Source: Zygotorulaspora mrakii (lineage: Eukaryota; Ascomycota; Saccharomycetes; Saccharomycetales; Saccharomycetaceae). From it: a stretch of DNA of 64,000 nt. Each line of letters opens with the position of its first letter. Position 1 is the first letter of the stretch. Below, in pieces: positions 28,628 to 38,297 of this stretch. Where the stretch lies: contig NC_050725.1 in assembly GCF_013402915.1 (NCBI RefSeq), forward strand, positions 620,001-684,000, in the 5' to 3' direction. The translations under genes were made by a program, and so were the position numbers. Under the pieces are notes generated by a model, which saw only the letters and a list, made by a program, of their open reading frames with translations, was not told the DNA's origin and made no database searches.

Positions 28628-29803
28628 ATGAGCTTTTACTCCAATTTACCGATATCCCCCAATGAAGGTGACAACAAGTCATCTTTGTACCCGACAATTT
28701 TTGAGATCTTGTCAGCACAGGAGATTGATTCATTGTTGCCGGCATCAATAAGATATATTCTGACAAATTACTGGGTGGCGAGATACCCCTCGAGACTTAC
28801 GCTAGCTTTGAACAACTACTTTCCTGAATGGTTTGGAGTGGCATTGAAAGGATTGGTGGAGTGGCATCATATTAATCGATACGATTCAACGTTTATCGAA
28901 AAATTCTATGGGCTACAGATGTTCAATAGCACCAATAAGGTGTTGATGAAAGCGCAGATGCACTCTATGGAGAATGAAAACGCAAGCATGAAGCACTGGC
29001 CAAAGGGGCTCTGTTTAAAGCAACGCCAAAAACATATTCTTTTTTTGGAGAGAATTATTCTTCCCTATCTAGGTCAGAAATTGGACGATTTGAGCGCGAC
29101 ACTAGCTGCACAATCTGCCTTCAATAATTCCAATAATGTTTTTAACTTAAAAAGCTGGCTTGTTGAAACTGTCTACCCACTTTGGAAGAAGATATGGTAT
29201 TTCACGAATCTGGTAACAAGATTGGCATTTCTGAGCGGCAGCATAGGATCTATTACTTTCCTTGACTACCTATTTAATATTGAATATACAAGAATTATGC
29301 TTCCTTTAAAGCCATCGGATTCAGCCAATAGTAGGAGGCTTAAGGCAAGCGCTAGCCGCCCCCAAAAGACCAATTTATACGCGTTATGGAGTCGATGTTC
29401 TGTATCATTGAGCAAACTTAACGAATTATTATCTTATTCTGGATCACAACTACTACCAGCGTTCATATTGATGTTGAGAGTGTATCAATGGTGGACCACG
29501 CAAGATATAAGTGCAAAATTGGAAAGAAAACTGAATAACGTTGATAAGGATATACCAAGGTCTTACATTGGCTCCGAAGAAAGCGTCAGGTCGACAGGTA
29601 TTTGTCCCATCTGCAAAAACGAGATTCAAAATCCATGTATCTTAGAAACAGGATACGCTGCATGCTATCCCTGCGCCATTGATTTTCTTCCTAAAAATGA
29701 AGGCAATTGCCCTGTAACAGGCAAAAGATTACTAGGGTGTCAGTACGATAAAGATCTTGGCAAGTGGAAAGTGATCACTGGCGTTCGAAGGTTGTTAGTG
29801 TAA
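28628..29803 (+). CDS. PEX12: Peroxisomal RING-type E3 component Pex12
   Basis: Pex12 with Pex2 and Pex10 forms the peroxisomal membrane ubiquitin ligase that recycles the import receptor Pex5. The 391-residue product (S. cerevisiae about 399) has the conserved N-terminal Pex2/10/12 region, for example P-T-I-F-E-I-L-S-A-Q-E and L-N-N-Y-F. Two or more membrane segments lie in the middle, including the stretch around residue 200-225. A C-terminal RING-like domain from about residue 325 has C-P-I-C, C-x-L-E-T-G-Y and C-Y-P-C followed by C-P-V-T-G. The set of Cys/His ligands is incomplete compared with a classical RING, as is normal for Pex12. Its stop codon is only 10 bases from the convergent CSI1 stop. 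Confidence 0.95.
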   Translation: MSFYSNLPISPNEGDNKSSLYPTIFEILSAQEIDSLLPASIRYILTNYWVARYPSRLTLALNNYFPEWFGVALKGLVEWHHINRYDSTFIEKFYGLQMFNSTNKVLMKAQMHSMENENASMKHWPKGLCLKQRQKHILFLERIILPYLGQKLDDLSATLAAQSAFNNSNNVFNLKSWLVETVYPLWKKIWYFTNLVTRLAFLSGSIGSITFLDYLFNIEYTRIMLPLKPSDSANSRRLKASASRPQKTNLYALWSRCSVSLSKLNELLSYSGSQLLPAFILMLRVYQWWTTQDISAKLERKLNNVDKDIPRSYIGSEESVRSTGICPICKNEIQNPCILETGYAACYPCAIDFLPKNEGNCPVTGKRLLGCQYDKDLGKWKVITGVRRLLV

Positions 29804-29813
29804 ATTCGTTGAA

Positions 29814-30599
29814 CTACAATGAGCTCATTTCCCATTGCTCAGACATTATATTTAAGGCATTTATTTCGCATTCCTTGTCCATAGTTTCACCTTCAATATC
29901 TTCGGTAGCGCCTTTTCGTAATTGTGATACTAATAGAGATATATGTCGTATAACTTCCGGGTTGGCATTATCGGGTCCCTCCAAGTAATTAATCATTCTA
30001 TTGATTTCTTCTATCAATCTCTGTACAAACCGTGTCTCTTCTCCAATTCTTCCTCCTTCCTCCGAAGAGTCCTGTCTTATCGAGCTTGTTCCGTCGTCTA
30101 TTTGAATCTCCGTATTCTCTAATTGGTAGTCTGCCCTCTCAAAGCATAACTTCTTATTTTTCTCTATTATCGAATAGACTTTTAAGTTTAACCTTTTGTT
30201 CATATCACTTTGAGGTTGATAATAAAGCAGAACTTGAATATGGTAATCTCGATGTAGTTTCTTTATGACATTAGCGTAATCAAATAGATCCTCATTTAAA
30301 ACCATGATTCCATATGGAATTAGCTCGGGATTTGTTTCACAAATGAGAGAAATTCGTCTATCGAGCTGTTCAGCATCGTACTGAAGGCGTGGATTATTCG
30401 AGTCTTCACAATCCAGATTTGTTGGAACAAGTACCGACTTCATCAGTAGAACTGTTTTTTCATCGGTTTTACCCTTGAAGAGCAACATACATTGTGCATG
30501 TCTTATATTGTCATCACGGCTTAATAATTCGTAATGATAGTTTGCTTCTAACAGAACTAATTTATGGACCTTGATGCTCACTGTTAGGAAATTCAGCAT
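29814..30599 (-). CDS. CSI1: COP9 signalosome-associated protein Csi1
   Basis: Csi1 is a subunit of the budding-yeast COP9 signalosome-like complex that removes Rub1/Nedd8 from cullins. The 261-residue product (S. cerevisiae about 295) lacks a strong motif; assignment rests on its place between PEX12 and MRPL3 (YMR026C-YMR025W-YMR024W) and overall resemblance. An acidic, serine-rich linker near 168-185 separates an N-terminal alpha/beta region from a C-terminal helical region rich in Glu, Ile and Leu. It is transcribed toward PEX12, with only 10 bases between the stops. Confidence 0.8.
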   Translation of the reverse strand: MLNFLTVSIKVHKLVLLEANYHYELLSRDDNIRHAQCMLLFKGKTDEKTVLLMKSVLVPTNLDCEDSNNPRLQYDAEQLDRRISLICETNPELIPYGIMVLNEDLFDYANVIKKLHRDYHIQVLLYYQPQSDMNKRLNLKVYSIIEKNKKLCFERADYQLENTEIQIDDGTSSIRQDSSEEGGRIGEETRFVQRLIEEINRMINYLEGPDNANPEVIRHISLLVSQLRKGATEDIEGETMDKECEINALNIMSEQWEMSSL

Positions 30600-30838
30600 G
30601 TTGGTTTATTGAAATGCAGATACTTTTAAATTTGCGTGTGCAATTTTCTAATTGATGGTTTTACGAATTCACTGAGTTGAATGTTCGCTTTTTTGCTCTA
30701 AAATGAAATCAAGTAATGGGAAACAGAGCATTAGATGGTGAGAGGATCATTATATATTTTACTCATTTCCAGAATCCGTTGTGTTTATGTACAAGTTGGT
30801 ATATAAGATATGTGAGTCTAATATTTTCATTTGAATTT

Positions 30839-31975
30839 TCATACAATAACAGCCCCGTGATCGATTACAGGGGTTTGACCTTCCATTGGCTCATAACAAT
30901 ACCATTTCATCAATGCATCTGTGGCAGCTCTTGCCTTTGCTTCTTTTAAAGATGAGCCAAAGCCTTCACCCAGCTTCTCAGTGCCTGAAAAAACACCAAC
31001 GATAAATACAGGTGCTTTTGAAAGTCTACCTGATTCTGCCAAGAGTTTTGACACCGGTTTATCTAGAGCCTCACGACGACACAGCGTTGCTAATTCCCTT
31101 GTAGGTTGTTCAAATTGAAACATTTTTGAAACGTCCAGTTTTCTGCTTAGAATATGATCATCGATGAATTGGAAAGCTGCATTGGGGTTAGTATCTTGAC
31201 TAGACGCCCAAAGTGCACCAATTATACTCCTAGTAGCCAAAGCATATGCAGCATTTTCAGAAAAATTCTTAGAAGATATTATTTCAACACCATCAGTTTT
31301 GTCCAAGTTATTGTTGAAGAACCTTAATTTACCTAATGTGATTTGTAATGGTTCTTGCTTCAGATATCTTTCCAGCACAGGCGTCTTTTCTGTGTCAATA
31401 CCCCATGTTTTTCCAACATGCGCCAGCACGTCCTGAGATATATAGGCATCCACCGCAGCATTGAGTACCACAGTGGGTAAGCGAGGATACTTATCCAGCA
31501 ATTTATGAGTTACATGATATGTCAGCAGATTCTTCCCAAAAATATTCAATCCATGATTATCAAAAAAGTTATTTGTTGGAACAGTGTTCACAAAATTTTG
31601 ACGTGAACCTGTAATATCTGCTGGTAATTGTGACGAACGGCAGGTCAAGCATCTTGCCAGCACGGATAATTGAAACTCGCTTGGCAGAGCTAATCTCTTA
31701 TGCAATGTCACTAGCCCGGGAGAATTTCGTGCCAATTCCTCAGGAACTTCGTTGATAACTTGTTTTAGTTCTTGGTAATAGGATTTGTATTTACTCAATT
31801 CGGATGCGTCTTCAATAGTTTCTGATGATTGAGAGACTTTTTTCTCTGCCTGAAACGAAGTATTTCTTCTACTGACTAACTGAATAGTTCGAGCAGAATT
31901 CATAGACTTGATTTTCCAAGCATGTAAACCATTGATCACGGCAAGACATTTTGTCAGTCCAGATTTCGAGGACAT
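30839..31975 (-). CDS. MRPL3: Mitochondrial large ribosomal subunit protein mL44 (RNase III-like)
   Basis: The 378-residue product matches S. cerevisiae Mrpl3 (about 390 aa) in the mature part. It has a degenerate RNase III fold with [20 protein letters not shown] and [15 protein letters not shown]-terminal double-stranded RNA-binding domain follows, with K-A-P-V-F-I-V and [15 protein letters not shown]. Acidic catalytic residues of RNase III are not apparent, consistent with a structural role in the mitoribosome. The amino end is basic. A second in-frame ATG 24 codons later (M-N-S-A-R-T-I-Q) would give an even more typical import signal. Confidence 0.94.
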   Translation of the reverse strand: MSSKSGLTKCLAVINGLHAWKIKSMNSARTIQLVSRRNTSFQAEKKVSQSSETIEDASELSKYKSYYQELKQVINEVPEELARNSPGLVTLHKRLALPSEFQLSVLARCLTCRSSQLPADITGSRQNFVNTVPTNNFFDNHGLNIFGKNLLTYHVTHKLLDKYPRLPTVVLNAAVDAYISQDVLAHVGKTWGIDTEKTPVLERYLKQEPLQITLGKLRFFNNNLDKTDGVEIISSKNFSENAAYALATRSIIGALWASSQDTNPNAAFQFIDDHILSRKLDVSKMFQFEQPTRELATLCRREALDKPVSKLLAESGRLSKAPVFIVGVFSGTEKLGEGFGSSLKEAKARAATDALMKWYCYEPMEGQTPVIDHGAVIV

Positions 31976-32549
31976 GATGAAGTGCTAGACCGTTTGTCCA
32001 ACCCTCTGCTACCTTTTGCGAAATACCGCCTGCTGCTATCTTAAAAAGGATGGCAATGCAAAAAGTCACTTTCAGATCACTTACAATTCTCTTTTCACAC
32101 TTCTAGATTTCATATATCTTCAACACTTTCTTAACTTTCCAGCTTTTTCTTTCAATAAGTAAAGTGATGAAAATTTTCCCTAAAGGGCTACCCGGACGAA
32201 GTTTTTAAGCCAGTTAGTGACAAATGTGCGACAGTATATATAAGAGTAACGTCTGAACCACACTTGGGTATAGTGCCATATCGTGGACGCTGGTATTACG
32301 AGATGTTCGAGAAAGTACCTCTTAGAGCTTAATATTTGAGTATGAAATTAATAATGATTCGCCACAATTATTTGAGGCAACTTTTGATTTAGGAGACTTT
32401 TGTTGACTATATACATGTAAAACCTGATAAACTGGAAAATCAAACTAATCAAATTGGATGAGAATTTTGAAAATCCGCTACAAAAAAGCCGCTTTATCTT
32501 TTTTTGTAAATTTCATATACAAGGGAGTTGAGTGTCTCCCAATGTAAGA
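31976..32549. other. Interval between MRPL3 start and BPT1 stop
   Basis: 574 bases on the upstream side of MRPL3 and downstream of BPT1. A TATATATAA run near 32235 is the clearest promoter-like element; it is nearly palindromic, so its direction is not certain. No gene was seen. Confidence 0.5.
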
Positions 32550-35500
32550 TCACATATTTTTCTGGTAAAGAGAGTAGAACATTGAGCCGCTATTAGACAA
32601 TAAGTTAGCGGGTGTGTCAAACTCCTTTATTTCGCCCTTATCTAGCACGAGAATCTTATCACAGTCAAGAATTGTATCCAATCTATGTGCAATAGTTAAT
32701 ATTGTTCTATCCTTCAGCTCGCTTCTTATTGTTTTTTGTATGATTTTATCAGTCTCTACATCGACTGCAGCAGTTGCTTCATCAAATACAAGAATTTTTG
32801 ATTTATTCAAAAGAGCTCTCGATAGGCACAATAGTTGCCTTTCCCCTACAGAGAGGTTACTTCCTCGTGCATTGATTTTAGCTTCTAATATCTGCTGTTT
32901 GTCAAATGACTGTGGAAGTTCTTCTGTATAACCAAGCATCCTTGCGATCTGAGGTCTCAAGTGTGACAATGTTATTGCTTTCCATAATTCATCGTCAGAA
33001 TATTGATTGAAAGGATCCAAATTTGACCTAACCGTCCCTTCAAATGCCTCAGCTTCTTGAGGGATAATTCCCAAGTGACTCCTGAGATCTGATAATCCTA
33101 TGCTACTTATATCAGTGCCGTCAATTTCTATTGATCCCTCGGTAGCCTCTAATAATCTAAACAGAGCCAGGGAGAAGGTAGATTTGCCTGCACCCGTTCT
33201 CCCAACTATCCCAATTTTCTCTTGTGGTTTTATTTTCATCGTCAAATTTTTCAGCACTGGTTGAAGTCCTTTTCTATACCTTGTACAATAATCTTTGAAG
33301 ACAATTTTCCCATATTCGGGCCAATATTTGCTAACTCTTTTATCGGCTATAATTTCTGGTGCCTCTGAAGGGAGATTACAGTACTCATAGATTCTTTCAA
33401 CAGACACTATGTTCGTTTCAATTTGAACCGTCATCCGAACAATCCACAGCAAGGAACTTGTAACCTGTAAGGCATAACTCATCAACAACCCTACCATCCC
33501 AGGAGATATCTTTTTAGAAGACTCAATGGTAGATAAAGCTAACAAAGCAGTTGTAAGAACAGTGAATGCCCCAATCGTTTCAAGACGGACGGATAACCAT
33601 CTATTTGTGGATCTCAAATGGTAATTGCAATCTACATTGTATTGTACATTGCAAAAGTTCAAAAAATTGAATCTTTTCAATTGATTAAAAGCATTGATCA
33701 CAACATGTCCCTCAAGAGTCTCTCCAATTAGTGACATTATTGGTGAAACGGAGACGCTATTTAACCTTTTCAATTCTCTGCTGAGCGTGATATAGTAGCT
33801 TTGGTAATACATATAAACAACGAGAAGAAGAGTGTTGAATGCCAGAAATTGCGGCATGTTGTAACTGATTAAAACCACAGTAAGTAAGTAATTGGAGATA
33901 GACCTGAAGAAAAAAGAAAAAATCCATTGAAGGCTACTATCAACGGCTTGCATATCAGAGGAAAAGCGATTTAGAATTCTACCAGTTGGTGTTGTTTCAA
34001 AAAATGACATTGGGGCTCTCATGACATTCTTAGCCATAGTATCATGGAGTACTTTAGATCCCTTAATTGAGCAGAAGAACAACATCACTATCGTTCTCAG
34101 GTTATTGAATGCTGCGGAGCAGATACCTATTAACGCATATATTGCAACAAATTTCAGAACATCTTGATTGCTACCATTTTTCTCATTAGCTTCGGACCAT
34201 CTCTTTAGCCATAAATTCTCAATAAGGTCAAACAACCTGCTTAATATCAAGAAAGAAAGAAAAAGGACACAACCCGTAATTCCACAAGCTTTAATATAAA
34301 AGAGATAAACAGAGGCTTTGACCCTACCACTCTCAATTTTTTCAATTTGCTGATTATTCGTTGTTTTTGAATCCTCATAATCGGTTAAGAGCGGCGATTT
34401 AAAACTTTCTATCGATGCCCTTCTGGAATTCAGTTGTTCTGAAACTTCCTCTTCCAACTCCATGGGATGGGTCAGCATTGAAGACTCCCGATTTTCTTCC
34501 AAAATTGAATCGTATCCGTCTCTAACACTTTCTTGGATGGCAGCTTGAGGATCTGGTGCTTTCTTCAGATTCAAATCAAATTCATTCAACAGCTTATGGA
34601 GAATAGTTATTTTTTCATTTGAAATGGCTTCTGCGTAAGTCCCACTTTCAGCGATACGACCCATTTGTAAGACATATATTTTCTGTGAATTCTTCAAAAC
34701 GGAAAGAGTATTTGTTGCAAGAATTATGCTCTTCTTTTTCAACAATCCACTTTGCTGGTCCAGCACTTGGTTTATGATATTAGTTCTGACCTCAGTGTCT
34801 ACTGCTGATAGAACATCGTCTAGTATGTAAAGATCAGAACGCGCGAACACGGCCCTTGCCAGGGAAACACGGGCTTTCTGACCACCTGATAATGAAATGC
34901 CCTTCTCTCCCACTAAAGTTTTATCACCATTAGGCAAAACATCAAGGTCTGGTAATAATTGACAAGCACTGATAGTAGCATGGTAGTAATTCTCATCGAA
35001 CCTATGGCCAAACAAGATATTTTCCCGTATCGTACCATTAAAAATCCAAGGCTCTTGTGCACAATATGCTATTGAGGATGCTCTGATTATTACTTTTGGG
35101 TTCCCATCTGTATTTTCGGCGGATATGCATGGTAATTGGCCGAGGATTGCTCTTAAAAGGGTAGATTTACCGGAACCAACTCTACCTGTTATGCAAGTGA
35201 TTGCCCCCTTAGGGACTTGAAAATTGTAAATGTTTGCCAAAGCAACTCTCGGGCTTTCTATTATGGCCTCGAAATCCTCATTTTGTTCATCCTTGAGCCT
35301 TGGAAGAGAATTCCACAAAAACGTTGCGTTGCTAATCTCTACAACGGGATCCAATTTATTCACCTGCTCCTCTTCAAAATAGATGAATGATTCATCAAGT
35401 TCTTCACTGAGCAGAAATGCGGTTAGTCTATCCATTGAGACTTTTGTTTCAATAATTGAATTGATTATGCTTGGAAGAGAATATATTGCATCATTCAAAA

Positions 35501-37154
35501 TATTGAACAGCGCAAGAGAAGGAAACACAATCTCCGGAGAAAGAGGGGTCTCACTTTGCAAGGAAAATAATCCAAACGTTGAGCAAGTTACGATCAAAGG
35601 TACAGAATTCCACAAAAAAACAATGAGATTGCTCACGATACCAATTTTCTTAAAATTTTGAATTTCCAGATCATTACGGATATGATTCAGTCTATCTAAC
35701 ATTGGCATCTCCCATGCATATAGTTTGATTGACTTTATAGAGCCAATTATTTCATTAGTAGTTTTCAATCTGGAATCTTTATATTCCATTTGAGTTTTAT
35801 AGAGTTTTTTCACTCGTTTTGAAATCAGAGTGTTTATAGGAATCATGACCGCCATGGTAGCTAGTCCGGCAAATATAGCTTTCCCTAAGAACGAATACAA
35901 AGAGATAATAACGACAGTTGCCTTCACTGGCGCACCAAATATAACTTGGCAATCTTCGAAAAATTTTTGTATCTTGTTAGCATCCGTGGACGCCATGTTA
36001 AGTATGTCACCAGTTGATCTGCTCTCGCGGGAGGAAAGTGATAGCTTTAGAGATTTTTGATATATCATGGCAATCAAGGAACCCTTCATACCTAAACCAA
36101 CCTCAAATATTCTAATGTAATAGTGATTTTGAAGGAATGTTGATAAAACAGTGGTAAAAAACAAACCGAATGCGATAAACATTCCGTTAATGGGAGGATA
36201 TATCTGCTCCCTATCGTTGTTGAAACATAAGATGAACATTCTTAAAAGTTGTGGCTGTAGAACAGAGAGCAGATCTTTAAGAGTTTGGTACGATATGGCG
36301 ATCAGAATTGTTTTGCCGAATGTTTTCGAAAGAGCTTTAAATAAAGAATTCCTACCGCGCCATTTCTCAGTTTCCCATTTGCTTTGAAGATTTTTGCTTA
36401 CAATTTCAATATTCAGATCTGCGGGAAGAGTGGGAAGGTTACGAGGATTTGGTATTTCCCCCTGACTATAGGTGTCTGTTATTAAATCATTCATCCATGT
36501 AAAAGTAACATTCTGTAAAATATTGTTATCACGAGGATATCCTTTCTCATCGTAAAACCTGAGCAACTCACTTGAAGGTTCATAAAAGTAAAATTCGTTG
36601 AGGAATATTATTATAGAATTGAGGAGTATGATGACTTCAAAAATTGCCCCAGTCTGCCCTCTAATCAAGTTAAAACGCTCGTCTGGGGATCTCACTAAAC
36701 GTAATGTAAGTTGCAGCGCTAAGACCATCATTTGAATCATGTAATAGAACAATTGATTACCAATAGCACACGTGCATTTGAAATATTCCAGATATTTTGT
36801 TGGTAAAGAAATGAAAACATCGAATAAAAGGTGAACTGTAAGCGAGTAGTGTAATACGCTTGGGTAGATTTCTGTTGGCTGAGAAATGAAAACGAGTTCA
36901 CATAAGACTAGGACTCCCTGCAGGCCAATATTTGTCAACTGGTAAAAAAGCTTGGTAGATACTGAGTGATAATTAATGCTGGAGGGCGCTCGAGGCTCTT
37001 TGCACAGCTGTACCAGCTGTATAAAACCTATGATGAAAAAAAAACCACCTTGAATCAAATTTATCAGCGAAAAAAAGCAAGGGTTTATAGCATTCGTTGA
37101 ACTGTCGATGTACGGCCTGTAACCATATTGGCATTGATTTAAACTCGTTGACAT
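32550..37154 (-). CDS. BPT1: Vacuolar MRP-type ABC transporter (Bpt1-like)
   Basis: The 1534-residue product is an ABCC full transporter closest to S. cerevisiae Bpt1 (about 1559 aa), which moves glutathione conjugates, bile pigments and cadmium-glutathione into the vacuole. The amino end (C-x-Y-G-Y-R-P-Y, N-A-I-N-P-C-F) and the run M-V-G-L-L-M-S-Y match Bpt1 better than Ycf1. Order: TMD0 with about five helices (1-200), TMD1 (about 280-590), NBD1 with G-R-V-G-S-G-K-S-T and L-S-G-G-Q-K-A-R, an acidic linker with R-R-A-S, TMD2, and NBD2 with G-R-T-G-A-G-K-S-T and L-S-V-G-E-R-Q. The R-R-A-S linker site resembles the regulatory phosphorylation sites known from Ycf1. The gene is intact. Confidence 0.9.
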   Translation of the reverse strand: MSTSLNQCQYGYRPYIDSSTNAINPCFFSLINLIQGGFFFIIGFIQLVQLCKEPRAPSSINYHSVSTKLFYQLTNIGLQGVLVLCELVFISQPTEIYPSVLHYSLTVHLLFDVFISLPTKYLEYFKCTCAIGNQLFYYMIQMMVLALQLTLRLVRSPDERFNLIRGQTGAIFEVIILLNSIIIFLNEFYFYEPSSELLRFYDEKGYPRDNNILQNVTFTWMNDLITDTYSQGEIPNPRNLPTLPADLNIEIVSKNLQSKWETEKWRGRNSLFKALSKTFGKTILIAISYQTLKDLLSVLQPQLLRMFILCFNNDREQIYPPINGMFIAFGLFFTTVLSTFLQNHYYIRIFEVGLGMKGSLIAMIYQKSLKLSLSSRESRSTGDILNMASTDANKIQKFFEDCQVIFGAPVKATVVIISLYSFLGKAIFAGLATMAVMIPINTLISKRVKKLYKTQMEYKDSRLKTTNEIIGSIKSIKLYAWEMPMLDRLNHIRNDLEIQNFKKIGIVSNLIVFLWNSVPLIVTCSTFGLFSLQSETPLSPEIVFPSLALFNILNDAIYSLPSIINSIIETKVSMDRLTAFLLSEELDESFIYFEEEQVNKLDPVVEISNATFLWNSLPRLKDEQNEDFEAIIESPRVALANIYNFQVPKGAITCITGRVGSGKSTLLRAILGQLPCISAENTDGNPKVIIRASSIAYCAQEPWIFNGTIRENILFGHRFDENYYHATISACQLLPDLDVLPNGDKTLVGEKGISLSGGQKARVSLARAVFARSDLYILDDVLSAVDTEVRTNIINQVLDQQSGLLKKKSIILATNTLSVLKNSQKIYVLQMGRIAESGTYAEAISNEKITILHKLLNEFDLNLKKAPDPQAAIQESVRDGYDSILEENRESSMLTHPMELEEEVSEQLNSRRASIESFKSPLLTDYEDSKTTNNQQIEKIESGRVKASVYLFYIKACGITGCVLFLSFLILSRLFDLIENLWLKRWSEANEKNGSNQDVLKFVAIYALIGICSAAFNNLRTIVMLFFCSIKGSKVLHDTMAKNVMRAPMSFFETTPTGRILNRFSSDMQAVDSSLQWIFSFFFRSISNYLLTVVLISYNMPQFLAFNTLLLVVYMYYQSYYITLSRELKRLNSVSVSPIMSLIGETLEGHVVINAFNQLKRFNFLNFCNVQYNVDCNYHLRSTNRWLSVRLETIGAFTVLTTALLALSTIESSKKISPGMVGLLMSYALQVTSSLLWIVRMTVQIETNIVSVERIYEYCNLPSEAPEIIADKRVSKYWPEYGKIVFKDYCTRYRKGLQPVLKNLTMKIKPQEKIGIVGRTGAGKSTFSLALFRLLEATEGSIEIDGTDISSIGLSDLRSHLGIIPQEAEAFEGTVRSNLDPFNQYSDDELWKAITLSHLRPQIARMLGYTEELPQSFDKQQILEAKINARGSNLSVGERQLLCLSRALLNKSKILVFDEATAAVDVETDKIIQKTIRSELKDRTILTIAHRLDTILDCDKILVLDKGEIKEFDTPANLLSNSGSMFYSLYQKNM

Positions 37155-38101
37155 TTTAAATTCTTTTGAGGTATATATAACTGCACATAGGACTCTTAAG
37201 ACTGGGAATGTGGGTTCATAAATTAAAAAATAGAGAAAAAAACATGGAATGTAGAAAGACTTGACTTTTTGAGTTGTTGTTGTTCACTTAAAAAGTATAG
37301 TCTTGAGCATTGCTTCGAAGTTTTTCCAGCTTGTTAATTACTATCTCAGGCGCCGTGTCACGCAAAAGAAGCAGATCGCCTAATTCAATATGTGAAAAAA
37401 CCGTGTCCTAGAAGTGTAAAAACTGTATGCTAAAACAAGAAATTGACATTCCATGAAGGATCGGAAGAAGTAGTAAAGCAGCTTTTTCTCTCGAATGACG
37501 ACAGCAGGAAATATGAGCTGATGGCGGTGAAAATTTCTAACTCGTCGTAGTCTCTTATGGTTCAATAGGTGCAATTTCTTCGGTATAAATACTGACGTAT
37601 TTTTCAGATATTAATCCAAGTTCAATTAGTTTTATCTCAATTCATGATATAGAAAATGAAGGAATTATATATCTCTATAATTGAATAATTATTACCAATG
37701 TCAAACCAAGTTACTATAGACAACGCCGAAGAAAACATTCTTTCCAAATAGAAACGATATATAAAGTCTCTATATACTTCAAAAATGCACTACATCGAAT
37801 CATAAGAGCATGCATTTAACGCTGGGAAACCTTTCACCATTTGCCAGTACGAGAGACGACAGTACATGCAGCTTGTGATTCAATCGGGTGTCGCACATTC
37901 TTGAAGCACCAAAAATGAAGCATGGGGCTGAAGAAGTCTCACTGGCTGCTAGTGAATCATATTCATGATATGTTCCAGCTCTGACATCAACAGCTGCAAA
38001 GTAACTTGATCTCTCAAAATAACTATCTCATTTGCTGTTATAAATCTACCTGACAATTCTTGGGCTATACAGAAGGCTCAGCACCAATGAATTATACATA
38101 T
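37155..38101. other. Interval between BPT1 and tRNA-Ala
   Basis: About 950 AT-rich bases upstream of BPT1 with no protein-coding gene. No Ty element or LTR was recognised, although yeast tRNA flanks are common insertion places. Confidence 0.55.
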
Positions 38102-38174
38102 GGGCATGTGGCGTAGTTGGTAGCGCGCTCCCTTAGCATGGGAGAGGTCTTCGGTTCGACTCCGGACTTGTCCA
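38102..38174 (+). tRNA. tRNA-Ala (anticodon AGC)
   Basis: A 73-base intronless tRNA. The anticodon stem CTCCC/GGGAG encloses the loop TTAGCAT with anticodon AGC, read as IGC for alanine. The D arm GCGTAGTTGGTAGCGC and T arm TTCGG-TTCGACT-CCGGA are intact, the latter containing box B GGTTCGACTCC. The acceptor stem has G-C, G-C, G-U, C-G, A-U, a U-U mismatch at 6-67 and G-C; the same mismatch occurs in S. cerevisiae tRNA-Ala(AGC). A run of five T just downstream (from 38176) serves as the RNA polymerase III terminator. Confidence 0.98.
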
Positions 38175-38297
38175 TCTTTTTACATTTTTTCACTCTTTTG
38201 TTCAGGTATTGTCATATTCATCGTAGCGATGATTAGTCCACCTAATCGCACCGTTGATATCTACGTTAGATGCCTATATTTGTCACAAAGATCGGTA

